A stretch of 64,000 nucleotides of DNA from Flavobacterium ginsenosidimutans. Lineage in GTDB: Bacteria; Bacteroidota; Bacteroidia; Flavobacteriales; Flavobacteriaceae. The notes under the pieces are model-generated. The model had not been told where the DNA came from. It saw nothing but the letters and a program-made list of their open reading frames with translations, and made no database searches. The stretch is from NCBI RefSeq assembly GCF_003254625.1, contig NZ_QJRJ01000082.1:310001-374000 (forward strand), written 5' to 3'. The translations under genes were made by a program, and so were the position numbers. Of the stretch, positions 9,383 to 17,255 are shown one piece after another; position 1 is the first letter of the stretch; each line of letters opens with the position of its first letter.

Positions 9383-9856
9383 TTAGTTCAAATGTGCACG
9401 AAGCATCCAAGCCATTTTTTCGTGATTTTCTACAAGTCCAGTAATAAAATCGCTTGTTCCAGCATCTTGCAATTCGTTAGCAATACTATTTATGTTTTCG
9501 CGTAAGTAAATGATAATACTCTCATGGTCTAGAAGCAATTCTTTGATAAAACCATTGCTATCGTTTTTCTCTTTTAATTCTTCTGTTAAATGTGTCAATG
9601 CTAAAAAGTCTTTTAACGTTGCAGGTGTATAATGACCTAAAGATCTGATTCTTTCCGCAACAGTATCTACGATCTCGTCAATGGCATCATATTGCTGTTC
9701 GAAGAAAAGATGTTTGTTGTAAAAATCTGGACCTTCAACGTTCCAGTGTGCTCTTTTTGTTTTGGTATAAAGTACAAATTCGTCAGCTAGAATTTTGGTT
9801 AATACTTCTACAACTGCTGAGATGCTTTCTTGTTTAATTCCGATGTTTGCTTTCAT
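9383..9856 (-). CDS. dps: Dps family DNA-binding ferritin-like protein
   Basis: 157 residues, standard for the family. The intersubunit ferroxidase ligands are all present with correct spacing: His37, His49, Asp64 and Glu68 (from RAHWNVEGPDFYNKH and EIVDTVAERI). It should oxidise ferrous iron with peroxide and store it in a 12-mer, protecting DNA. It is followed 5 bp later by the DUF1275 gene. The 39 bp upstream lead into the repeat element at 9895-10054, so its promoter probably lies in or beyond that element. Confidence 0.93.
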   Translation of the reverse strand: MKANIGIKQESISAVVEVLTKILADEFVLYTKTKRAHWNVEGPDFYNKHLFFEQQYDAIDEIVDTVAERIRSLGHYTPATLKDFLALTHLTEELKEKNDSNGFIKELLLDHESIIIYLRENINSIANELQDAGTSDFITGLVENHEKMAWMLRAHLN

Positions 9857-9894
9857 TTTAAATTGGGTTTAATGAGTAATATGTTTAGAAATTA

Positions 9895-10054
9895 AACACA
9901 TAGAAACATAGATTTTCTTTCATTTGAAAAAGAAAAAAGAAAGAAACTAGTTTCTCACACATAGTTATTTGCGAAAACTTTGACAAAGCTATGTGCATTT
10001 ATGCAAGTGAAAACGCCTCACTATACGTCTACAAAAGCTATGTTTCTATGTGTT
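9895..10054. repeat. Intergenic repeat with perfect 17-bp terminal inverted repeats, copy 1
   Basis: AACACATAGAAACATAG at 9895-9911 and its exact complement CTATGTTTCTATGTGTT at 10038-10054 bound 160 bp. The middle contains AGCTATGTGCATTTATGCA followed by AGTGAAAACGCCT, also found in copies 2 and 3. The right end lies 4 bp beyond the DoxX stop codon. No coding capacity. Confidence 0.85.
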
Positions 10055-10058
10055 TAAA

Positions 10059-10493
10059 TTAATTGTTTAAGAGTGCTAATAAATAATAATCAAGTGAATA
10101 AGTTCCTGCGCCTAAGGCAAGAAGTAATAATAGAGATAAAGTGTACATATAAGGAACGTCGCGCACTTCGAGTGAATCATTTTTATGAACCACAAAGTAT
10201 CCAATTGCTGTTACGCCAATTGTTGGAAGAACAGCAAGACGTGTTCCGAGTCCGAAAATGATGAAAAACGGAATTATCGTATCCGAAAAAGTTGCCATCA
10301 ATCCGTTCAATTTTTCAGGCAAATGCAACGGATTCGGAACGTGTTCTTTCTGTCCGTTTTCAACTCTGAATTTTTTCATTCCGTGTACTCTGAAAAGTTC
10401 AACTGCAAGCAGAATTCTAAATACTAAAAGTGCTGCATTGTTGAATGCTGTTCCTAAATCGGAATACAGGATTTGTTTTATAATTTCAATCAT
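10059..10493 (-). CDS. DoxX family membrane protein
   Basis: 144 residues from the ATG at 10493; the upstream amidohydrolase ends at 10505, so earlier in-frame starts would overlap it. Four hydrophobic segments and the N-terminal pattern of an Arg-containing first helix (VFRILLAVELFRVHGMKKF) fit DoxX. Relatives include MhqP, part of the quinone-stress response in Bacillus, and several thiol or respiratory modules. It is the last gene of an operon with the amidohydrolase and the M17 N-domain protein. Confidence 0.8.
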   Translation of the reverse strand: MIEIIKQILYSDLGTAFNNAALLVFRILLAVELFRVHGMKKFRVENGQKEHVPNPLHLPEKLNGLMATFSDTIIPFFIIFGLGTRLAVLPTIGVTAIGYFVVHKNDSLEVRDVPYMYTLSLLLLLALGAGTYSLDYYLLALLNN

Positions 10494-10504
10494 TTCTTTA
10501 GAAT

Positions 10505-12391
10505 TTAAAAAGCAAAACAAGAGCAACCCAAAGCGCCCCAGAATGCATTATAATTGTTAACAGGAACATTGCTCATTCGGGCAACATCGTGATTATGTGC
10601 GTGAACATCGCAACTTCCGCCACAGCTATGAATTTGTGCTGTTAGTTTTGGTTTTGCATCTGCTTTTGCATTTTTTTCAATCGCACTTTGCAAACCGCTT
10701 CTCACTGGATAACCGTTGTAAATATTCGTTGGCGACCAATCTGGCAAAATCGGAATATGTGGCGGTGAAAATGAAGAAAAATCTCCATTAGCATACACAA
10801 TTTTTCCGTCTACAATGGTTAAATCAGCTTCAATTTTTTTGATGTCTTCATCGTCAATTGTAAAATAATCGCGATCTAAAACCACTAAATCGGCAAACAT
10901 TCCAACTTTAATATCTCCTTTTTTAGTTTGTTCTTGCGAAAACCAAGCGCTTCCTCTAGTGTACAATTCTAAAGCAGTTTGTCTGTTCAATCTTGTTTCT
11001 GTGTACAATTGCAAACCTCCAACGGTTTTCCCAACTGTCATCCAATACATAGAAACCCACGGATTGTAACTGCTCACACGTGTAGCGTCTGAACCTGCGC
11101 CAACAGGAACTTCCATTTCAATCATTTTTTTGATTGGTGGCGTGTTTTCAGCAGCTTTTGCTCCGTAACGATCTGTAAAATATTCCCCTTGATACGCCAT
11201 TCTGCTTTGAACTGCAATACCACCTCCCAAAGCTTTTACACGTTCAATGTTTCTTTCGTCAATAGTTTCAGCGTGATCAAAAATCCACGGAAGCCCGTTG
11301 AAAGGAACATCTTGATTTATCTTTTCGAAAACATTCAAAAATCTTGTAATGCTTTCGTTATAAGTGGCATGAAGTCTGAATGGCCAACGATTTTCGACCA
11401 AAAGACGAACTACTTTTTCTAGTTCCGCTTCCATGTTTTCAGGAAGATCTGGTCGTGGCTGAAGGAAATCTTCAAAATCGGCAGCAGAAAAAACTAGCAT
11501 TTCACCAGCTCCGTTGTGGCGGTACATATCGTTTCCTTGATATAATTTTACATTATCAATCCAATCTGAGAAATCTTCAAATTCGTGTTTTGGTTTTTGA
11601 GTAAAAAGATTGTAAGCGATCCTTACGGTCAATTGTTTCTTTTCATTCAATTCGTTAACGACTTTATAATCATCTGGAAAGTTCTGAAAACCGCCGCCAG
11701 CATCAATAACACTCGTAATTCCGAAACGGTTCAATTCTTTCATAAAATGGCGAGTTGAATTGATTTGATGTTCGTAAGAAAGTGTCGGACCTTTAGCCAA
11801 AGTCGAATACAAAATCATCGCATTTGGAGTTGCAATAATAAGTCCTGTTGGTTCTCCGTTTGAATCACGTTCAATATGTCCTCCAGGAGGCGCAGGCGTA
11901 TTTTTGTTATAACCAACTGCTCTCAGCGCCGCTCTGTTCATAATGGCTCTGTCGTACAAATGCAAAATAAAAACAGGAGTATCTGGTGCAATCGCGTTGA
12001 TTTCCTCTAAAGTCGGCATTCTGCGTTCAGCAAATTGAAATTCTGACCAGCCGCCAACTACACGAACCCATTGCGGATTTGGCGTACGATCTACTTGTTC
12101 TTTCAACATTCGAAGCGCATCTGCCAAAGAAGGAACGCCATCCCATCTTAATTCTAAGTTGTAATTTAAACCGCCACGAATAAGATGAATATGCGAATCG
12201 TTAATTCCTGGGACAACTCTTTTATTTTGAAGATCAATTATTTTGGTTTCTTCAGAAGCAAAAGTCATGATGTCGCTGTCATTTCCAACGGCAATAAATT
12301 TTCCGTCTTTAATAGCAACTGCGGTAACGTTTGGTGTTTCAGCATTGAAGCTATGAATTTTCCCGTTGAATAAAATTAAATCTGCTTTCAT
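10505..12391 (-). CDS. Amidohydrolase family 3 protein (YtcJ-like) with Cys/His-rich tail
   Basis: 628 residues, cytoplasmic (no signal peptide). The N-terminal beta-sandwich is followed by GINDSHIHL, giving metal ligands His67 and His69; HATYNE, DHAETID and AGSDATR carry the remaining ligands of the TIM barrel. YtcJ-like enzymes hydrolyse N-substituted amino acids, formamides or similar. After the catalytic part the C-terminus has SCGGSCDVHAHNHD and ends GALGCSCFAF, a Cys/His-rich extension that could bind a metal. It starts 7 bp after the M17 N-domain gene. Confidence 0.88.
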   Translation of the reverse strand: MKADLILFNGKIHSFNAETPNVTAVAIKDGKFIAVGNDSDIMTFASEETKIIDLQNKRVVPGINDSHIHLIRGGLNYNLELRWDGVPSLADALRMLKEQVDRTPNPQWVRVVGGWSEFQFAERRMPTLEEINAIAPDTPVFILHLYDRAIMNRAALRAVGYNKNTPAPPGGHIERDSNGEPTGLIIATPNAMILYSTLAKGPTLSYEHQINSTRHFMKELNRFGITSVIDAGGGFQNFPDDYKVVNELNEKKQLTVRIAYNLFTQKPKHEFEDFSDWIDNVKLYQGNDMYRHNGAGEMLVFSAADFEDFLQPRPDLPENMEAELEKVVRLLVENRWPFRLHATYNESITRFLNVFEKINQDVPFNGLPWIFDHAETIDERNIERVKALGGGIAVQSRMAYQGEYFTDRYGAKAAENTPPIKKMIEMEVPVGAGSDATRVSSYNPWVSMYWMTVGKTVGGLQLYTETRLNRQTALELYTRGSAWFSQEQTKKGDIKVGMFADLVVLDRDYFTIDDEDIKKIEADLTIVDGKIVYANGDFSSFSPPHIPILPDWSPTNIYNGYPVRSGLQSAIEKNAKADAKPKLTAQIHSCGGSCDVHAHNHDVARMSNVPVNNYNAFWGALGCSCFAF

Positions 12392-12398
12392 GATTTGA

Positions 12399-13121
12399 TT
12401 ATTTAGAGTTCAACTTTGTAATTGCATCTTTAATTCCTTCACCAGCAACATTATAAAATGCAGGTCCAGCAAGCAGAATAACTTTCGTTAAAGGTTTATA
12501 TTCAGCTAATTTTTTTTCTTTTAAATAAGATTGCGTTCTATAAGCTTCAAACGAACCTAAAACTACATTTGTAGCAACCAAAGCCGTTGGAGAATCGATT
12601 CCTGCATCTTTAATATCACTTGCAAAAGAGTAGTTAGAAACGCCTAAACGTAAAGCCTCGCGCATGGCAGTGCTTCCAACGCTGATCATTAAATCGGGAG
12701 TAAATTTGTTGCGGTCACCCAATCCGATTAATAATAATTGTTTGGATGCTAAAGTACCTTTTGGAGGTGTAATCAATAAAGTTTCAAGAGCATGACCTGT
12801 AAATTTTCCGCTTTTGCGTAACTCTGTAATAATGCCTTTTAAAGCATTATCTAAATGTACCATTCCGTTTAGATTTGCTGGAAGGGCAGGAGGGTTAAAA
12901 ATATCACCTTCTGTATATTCAAATACACATGCAACTTGTAAATCAGCTTCTGCTGCAGATGGCCCTTGAACCAATCCGTTTATCGCAACTCCATCCACTT
13001 TTCCCCATGTTGTAGTAGAACCGATTGAAGCTGTTTGTGCAAAACCATTAAAGGAAAATGTTAGAATTAAAAGAATCAGATGTGAATATCTAAATCTGTA
13101 TTTTGAAGTGTTTGTTTTCAT
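12399..13121 (-). CDS. Exported stand-alone M17 (leucyl aminopeptidase) N-terminal domain
   Basis: 240 residues with a signal peptide ending ...FNGFAQ. The mature part matches the macro-like N-terminal domain of M17 peptidases: GPSAAEADLQVACVFEYTEGD, LETLLITPPKGTLASKQLLLIGLGD, and ALRLGVSNYSFASDI. The C-terminal metallopeptidase domain is absent and no metal-binding NTDAEGR motif exists in this frame or nearby. It may be a non-catalytic binding protein. First gene of the operon with the amidohydrolase and DoxX genes. Confidence 0.75.
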   Translation of the reverse strand: MKTNTSKYRFRYSHLILLILTFSFNGFAQTASIGSTTTWGKVDGVAINGLVQGPSAAEADLQVACVFEYTEGDIFNPPALPANLNGMVHLDNALKGIITELRKSGKFTGHALETLLITPPKGTLASKQLLLIGLGDRNKFTPDLMISVGSTAMREALRLGVSNYSFASDIKDAGIDSPTALVATNVVLGSFEAYRTQSYLKEKKLAEYKPLTKVILLAGPAFYNVAGEGIKDAITKLNSK

Positions 13122-13151
13122 TGTTTATATAGTTTAGGTTTATAGTTTTTA

Positions 13152-13349
13152 AACACATAGAAACATAGATTTTCTTTACTTTAAAAAAGGAGAAAGAAAA
13201 GAAGTTAGTTTCTAACACATAGTCCTTTGTATAGTTCTTTGCGAGAACTTTGTCAAAGTTTTAAACTTTGAAAAAGTTGACACAGTTATGTGCATTTATA
13301 TAAGTGAAAAGCCTTTTATACGTTCCAAAAAGCTATGTTTCTATGTGTT
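13152..13349. repeat. Intergenic repeat with 17-bp terminal inverted repeats, copy 2
   Basis: The same perfect terminal repeats as copy 1, at 13152-13168 and 13333-13349, enclose 198 bp. The longer middle carries an extra hairpin (CAAAGTTTTAAACTTTG near 13254). The right end is 22 bp beyond the stop of the porin gene and the left end 31 bp before the start of the next gene. Confidence 0.85.
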
Positions 13350-13371
13350 AAAAATTAATTTATATGTTTAA

Positions 13372-14769
13372 TTAAAATTTGAATCCAAGTCGGGCGTTAA
13401 AGAAAACCCCGTCTTTTGAATTCGGAATAATGTCATTGATAAAAGCACCCGTTTTAAAGTATTGAATACCGCTGACTACCGAAATATATTTGTTTACGTT
13501 GTATGTGAAATTGGCCAAATAAGCAGTTCCAATATATCTTTCGTCAGAATCGCTTCCGCGAAGGTTAAGCATTCCGCTTGGTCTGTAAACTCCGTCTTGA
13601 GTTGAATATCTCCAGTTTAAAACCACATCGACCTGCATCTTTAAATTCGAAAGTAAATCCATCGTTGCATAAGGATGAATATCGATAAGGTTTACTGGTC
13701 CAACTTGCGGACTGAAACCAAAATAACCTCCTTTTGGATAAAGCGGATTAAACGTTTGAAGGTTTCCATTTCCTTGATTTTTATCTCCTGATATATAATC
13801 ATTTCGAAGATTTATCGTGGGTTTGAATTTTGTGTTTTCAAACATATATCCAATATCAATAGATCCTGTCCAAGCATTTATATCTCCAGATCCAAAAGTT
13901 CCAAATTGATAAGCTGCTTCTAAATTGTAAATAAATCCGCCGCCGTATTTCCATAATCTTGTTCCAACAGTATGTCTTCTTTCTGGAGCAATTCCTTCTT
14001 CAAAAAGCGATAAATCTCTTCTTATTCCGAGATAATAAACATCGAGATTTCCTGCTTTTGGAAAAATTATTTTAGAATAAGCTCCCCAGAGATTCAATTG
14101 CTTAGACATTTTATTATCGAAAACTCCTGTGTAAATGGTATCTGCCATCATTGCAAAGGCGTCAACCGATACTCTTGAAGACGTGTACATTACTTTTCCT
14201 CCTGTAAAATAAAGTCTCGCATTTGGACCTTCTCTAACAGAAATCAATCTTCCAGAACCATAATCTAATTCTTGTCTTCCGGCGCGAACGGTTATTTTTT
14301 TGTCTTTTTGCTGCCAGACATTTACATCCAAAAATAAATTCTGAACATTTAACTGATCTTCGTCAATGCCTCGTGCTCCATTTACACGGCCGTCTTCCAA
14401 GGCACTTCTTAATTGAGCAAATATTCTAAAGCTTTTTCCTAAATGAATATCGGCATGAAGATCGTATCGCTGCAGCAAAAAATTATTGTGGCCAATATTT
14501 AATCTTCCCCAATCTTCATTGTTGAAATCAACATATTCATATCTTGCTTCGCCTCCAAGTGACATATAAATATCTTTCTGCTGATTTAACGGAATGAATT
14601 TTAATCTTTCATAAAAGTTTCTGCTCGAATCTTTTAAGAATTCATAATTTTCATCGTAACGCAAAAGCTTAAAACTTTGAGCAGAAGCGGTTTTTCCCAT
14701 TAAAAGAAAAGATAAAATAATGATCCAGAGGAATTTATTTGGCGATATGGATTTTGATGATTCCAACAT
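13372..14769 (-). CDS. Outer-membrane porin, alginate-export family
   Basis: 465 residues with a signal peptide ending ...GKTASAQ. The mature sequence is beta-barrel-like with alternating aromatic residues, includes GGEARYEYVDF, the internal TVRAGRQELDYGSGRLIS typical of Alginate_exp proteins, and ends in ARLGFKF with a C-terminal Phe. It should form an outer-membrane channel for an organic anion. It follows the isochorismatase-fold hydrolase by 42 bp and is probably cotranscribed, so it may admit that enzyme's substrate. Confidence 0.85.
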   Translation of the reverse strand: MLESSKSISPNKFLWIIILSFLLMGKTASAQSFKLLRYDENYEFLKDSSRNFYERLKFIPLNQQKDIYMSLGGEARYEYVDFNNEDWGRLNIGHNNFLLQRYDLHADIHLGKSFRIFAQLRSALEDGRVNGARGIDEDQLNVQNLFLDVNVWQQKDKKITVRAGRQELDYGSGRLISVREGPNARLYFTGGKVMYTSSRVSVDAFAMMADTIYTGVFDNKMSKQLNLWGAYSKIIFPKAGNLDVYYLGIRRDLSLFEEGIAPERRHTVGTRLWKYGGGFIYNLEAAYQFGTFGSGDINAWTGSIDIGYMFENTKFKPTINLRNDYISGDKNQGNGNLQTFNPLYPKGGYFGFSPQVGPVNLIDIHPYATMDLLSNLKMQVDVVLNWRYSTQDGVYRPSGMLNLRGSDSDERYIGTAYLANFTYNVNKYISVVSGIQYFKTGAFINDIIPNSKDGVFFNARLGFKF

Positions 14770-14811
14770 AATGAAGCGTAAGAGATTTATAATAAATTTG
14801 AATTAGTCGAA

Positions 14812-15444
14812 TTAGTGTTTCAACATATTATGTGCGTAGTGAATTCCAATTCCATAAGAACCGCCATATTTTTTCATTAATGTTGTTACTGGACCATAAG
14901 TTTCTTCACGAGCCCAGTCTCTTTGAAGTTCTAATAAATATTGGATAGAAGTTACAGGAATTACTCCAGCTTGTACCATTCTCTGTACTGCACGTTCGTG
15001 AGCTTCGTTGCTTACATCGCCACAAGCATCTGTAATAACATAAACTTCGTAACCTTCTTCGATCGCAGATAATGCAGGACCTACAATGCAAACGCCTGTC
15101 CATAGTCCAGCAAGTACAATTTTCTTTTTGTTTTTTGCTACGATAGCTTTATAAGCGTTTTCGTCTTCCCAAGTGTTCATTGTAGTTCTGTCAATATATC
15201 CAGAAGTTGCAATTGGGTAAAATTCTTCAAGTTCTGGAAAAACTGGCCCAGAAAAACTTTCTTCTGCAACTGTTGTTACAACTGTTGCTACATTAAAAAT
15301 TTTAGATGCTCCAGCAACGATTGCTACATTGGTGCGTAATTCGCTTACTGGAATATTACTTGTAGCGAAAGCCATTTGACCTTCAAAATCGATTAATACT
15401 AAAGCGTGATTGTCTGGTGATAATAAGTTAACTGATGGTTTCAT
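14812..15444 (-). CDS. Isochorismatase-fold cysteine hydrolase (YcaC-like)
   Basis: 210 residues. The catalytic Asp lies in LVLIDFEGQMAF and the nucleophilic Cys in LWTGVCIVGPALSA, followed by the usual GYEVYVITDACGD. Members of this type include YcaC and other hydrolases of amides or imides; the substrate cannot be read from sequence. It is followed by the porin gene. Upstream is a sigma-54 type promoter (15477-15492) 33 nt from the start, and the palindrome at 15549. Confidence 0.88.
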   Translation of the reverse strand: MKPSVNLLSPDNHALVLIDFEGQMAFATSNIPVSELRTNVAIVAGASKIFNVATVVTTVAEESFSGPVFPELEEFYPIATSGYIDRTTMNTWEDENAYKAIVAKNKKKIVLAGLWTGVCIVGPALSAIEEGYEVYVITDACGDVSNEAHERAVQRMVQAGVIPVTSIQYLLELQRDWAREETYGPVTTLMKKYGGSYGIGIHYAHNMLKH

Positions 15445-15476
15445 GATATTTATTTGTTTAGATTTATAATTAGTTA

Positions 15477-15492
15477 AGCCAATGAGGTGCCA
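15477..15492 (-). promoter_or_regulatory. Candidate sigma-54 promoter of the hydrolase/porin operon
   Basis: Minus strand TGGCACCTCATTGGCT keeps the invariant GG-N10-GC of -24/-12 promoters and matches TGGCAC exactly at -24. It lies 33 nt before the start codon. Four sigma-54 activators are encoded in the window. Confidence 0.5.
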
Positions 15493-15548
15493 AACTCTTA
15501 ATTTGTTGTTGAATAAGGTATTGTATTTTTAATAGGGAAAAATATTTT

Positions 15549-15560
15549 ACGATATATCGT
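15549..15560. promoter_or_regulatory. Palindrome ACGATATATCGT, copy 2
   Basis: The same 12-bp palindrome and the same flank (TACGATATATCGTAATTTT) as copy 1. It lies 105 bp upstream of the cysteine hydrolase start and 31 bp beyond the stop of the small gene at 15591. Confidence 0.55.
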
Positions 15561-15590
15561 AATTTTGTTAAACCGATATGCCTTTTTATG

Positions 15591-15908
15591 TTAATGCGTT
15601 GAGAGCTTTTTAATCATTTCTGCAGAAACAGAGTCGGCATAAATTCCAAAGGCGCTGGTTAAAACACCTTTTAAATTGTAGATTTCAGATTTAATTCCAT
15701 ACACAATATCTTCGTCTCCAGGATCGGTATCGCCTTCAAATCGGAATAAATATTCAATCTTGAATTCTTCTGGCGACATACTTTGTGTGTTATTATTATA
15801 GCGAATGCAATTGGTATCCAGATTAAAGTTTTCTGTATAACCTTGTGTGCTTAGCCATTGCAAAGCTTCTGTAACAGTATCAAAAGAGGGTTGTTGAAAA
15901 AAACTCAT
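15591..15908 (-). CDS. Small conserved protein, function unknown
   Basis: 105 residues, soluble. The sequence (FDTVTEALQWLSTQGYTENFNL near the start, later FRFEGDTDPGDEDIVYGI and ending VSAEMIKKLSTH) belongs to a small Bacteroidota family often labelled phosphoribosylpyrophosphate synthetase without any support; it has no PRPP motif. It follows the alpha/beta hydrolase by 57 bp and is probably in its operon. Confidence 0.75.
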   Translation of the reverse strand: MSFFQQPSFDTVTEALQWLSTQGYTENFNLDTNCIRYNNNTQSMSPEEFKIEYLFRFEGDTDPGDEDIVYGIKSEIYNLKGVLTSAFGIYADSVSAEMIKKLSTH

Positions 15909-15965
15909 AATTTGAGAAGATTAAACTGCCTGTAAAATGAACCTTTACAGGCAGTGATTATTGAT

Positions 15966-16781
15966 TTATTTGATGAAATCTAAAATATCGTTGTTGATAG
16001 TTTCTGCTTCTGTAGTAGGCATTCCGTGAGGAAAACCAGGATAAGAAATTAATTTCCCGTTTTTCAACAATTTTGCAGCTCTAGGCGCTTGTGCATAAGG
16101 AACGATTTGGTCATCTTCTCCGTGTAAAACCAAAACCGGAATATCTAAACTTTTCAAATCTTCTGTAAAATCTGATTCAGAGAAAGCTTTAATTCCTTCG
16201 TAATGAGATAAAACAGAACCCATCATTCCTTGACGCCACCAGTTTTGTTTGATGCCTTCTTGAACAGTTTGTCCTTCGCGGTTCCATCCGTAGAATGGAA
16301 TAGGGAAGTCGTAAAAGTATTGCGCTCTGTTGAATCCAGTTCCTTTTCTGATTTCGTCAAAAACAGACAATGGAACACCTTCTGGATTAGATTCGTTTTG
16401 AATCATAATAGGCGTTACAGCGCTAATGATTACTGCTTTTGCAACACGTCCTTTTCCGTATTTAGCTGTGTAGCGAATTACTTCACCACCTCCAGTTGAG
16501 TGACCAACGTGGATTGCATCTTTTAAGTCTAAAGCTTCTGTCAATTCAGCAATATCAGATGCGTAAGTTTCCATATTGTTTCCTTCAGAAGCTTGTCCAG
16601 AACGACCATGTCCGCGGCGATCGTGTGCAATTACTCTGTATCCTTTTTGAAGAAAAAACATCATTTGTGCATCCCAATCATCGCTTGATAAAGGCCATCC
16701 GTGGTGGAAAACGATTGGTTGTCCTGTTCCCCAGTCTTTGTAATAAATCTGTGTTCCGTCTTTTACTGTAAATGTGCTCAT
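15966..16781 (-). CDS. Alpha/beta hydrolase, chloroperoxidase/arylesterase type
   Basis: 271 residues, cytoplasmic. It has the oxyanion motif HHGWP, nucleophile Ser in GHSTGGG, an acid in LHGEDDQIVPY and the His in FPHGMPTTEA. The GHSTGGGE form is typical of cofactor-free haloperoxidase/arylesterase proteins, which hydrolyse small esters and can do perhydrolysis. Its promoter at 16894 has the operator shared with the dioxygenase, the cupin/CMD operon and the DJ-1/ABM gene, which points to a stress-response role. Confidence 0.9.
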   Translation of the reverse strand: MSTFTVKDGTQIYYKDWGTGQPIVFHHGWPLSSDDWDAQMMFFLQKGYRVIAHDRRGHGRSGQASEGNNMETYASDIAELTEALDLKDAIHVGHSTGGGEVIRYTAKYGKGRVAKAVIISAVTPIMIQNESNPEGVPLSVFDEIRKGTGFNRAQYFYDFPIPFYGWNREGQTVQEGIKQNWWRQGMMGSVLSHYEGIKAFSESDFTEDLKSLDIPVLVLHGEDDQIVPYAQAPRAAKLLKNGKLISYPGFPHGMPTTEAETINNDILDFIK

Positions 16782-16893
16782 GGTTTTTGATTTTTAATAT
16801 TAATTTGTTTTATATTTTTAATTTAAATTGGCTTTTAAGTTTAAAATTTAAACTTATAACTTGTTTTGTGTTTTATTTTGTTTGATTATGGTG

Positions 16894-16941
16894 CAAATAT
16901 ATTACGGAATGAAATCTGCATCGATTAATCTAGATTAAGAA
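16894..16941 (-). promoter_or_regulatory. Promoter of the alpha/beta hydrolase with shared operator
   Basis: Minus strand TATATTTG (16894-16901) is a perfect TAnnTTTG box. The operator at 16925-16941 reads TTAATCTAGATTAAGAA on the + strand; its first 14 bases form a perfect palindrome. The offset between the two is 31 bp, as in the other three copies. Confidence 0.65.
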
Positions 16942-17044
16942 GTGATTTTTTTATGGATTTTGATTACTGGTGCACGTGCAAGTTGAAATATTTGGAATGT
17001 TTTCATGTTTCGCATTTTAAATTAATATGTGATGCCAAACATTA

Positions 17045-17060
17045 GCCAATTAACGTGCCT
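17045..17060 (-). promoter_or_regulatory. Weak candidate sigma-54 promoter
   Basis: Minus strand AGGCACGTTAATTGGC resembles TGGCACG-N4-TTGC, but it lies 264 bp before the hydrolase start and a better housekeeping promoter exists closer in. Confidence 0.25.
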
Positions 17061-17117
17061 TTATCTTTAAGGCCTTTGTTTTAAAGGGATTGCTAATTTT
17101 TGAGGTTTTTTAAATCT

Positions 17118-17129
17118 ACGATATATCGT
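17118..17129. promoter_or_regulatory. Palindrome ACGATATATCGT, copy 3
   Basis: The third copy, with flank TACGATATATCGTTATTTTA. It lies 96 bp upstream of the -7 box of the first copper-locus gene and could control either divergent unit. Confidence 0.5.
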
Positions 17130-17224
17130 TATTTTATGATCGATTCGTTTTTTATAAATAAGATATTTTTATCTTTTATTAAATAAAAAATTCTGTTTCG
17201 TTAAAATAAATACAAAATTGTATG

Positions 17225-17232
17225 TACTTTTG
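17225..17232 (+). promoter_or_regulatory. -7 box TACTTTTG of the small Cys protein
   Basis: TACTTTTG fits TAnnTTTG exactly. Its last base is the G of an in-frame GTG, so that GTG cannot be the start codon of the transcript made here; this supports the TTG start at 17256. Confidence 0.55.
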
Positions 17233-17255
17233 TGGACGAATATTTAAACAAACAC

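Larger units (their letters stand above)
16782..17255. other. Divergent intergenic region, alpha/beta hydrolase / copper locus
   Basis: These 474 bp contain, from left, the hydrolase promoter/operator (16894-16941), a sigma-54 like site (17045-17060), the palindrome at 17118 and the -7 box of the small Cys protein (17225-17232). No further reading frame is supported. Confidence 0.6.

Noticed and set aside
9895..10054. Insertion sequence
   Set aside because: Terminal inverted repeats exist, but there is no transposase frame in any copy, so at most it is a non-autonomous element.
10073..10560. Several + strand reading frames up to 100 codons
   Set aside because: Antisense shadows of the DoxX and amidohydrolase genes.
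15568..15583. AGGCATATCGGTTTAA as a sigma-54 promoter
   Set aside because: The invariant G of the -12 element is missing; a better site lies at 15477.
15591..15908. Phosphoribosylpyrophosphate synthetase
   Set aside because: This label is attached to the family, but 105 residues without a PRPP-binding motif cannot be that enzyme.
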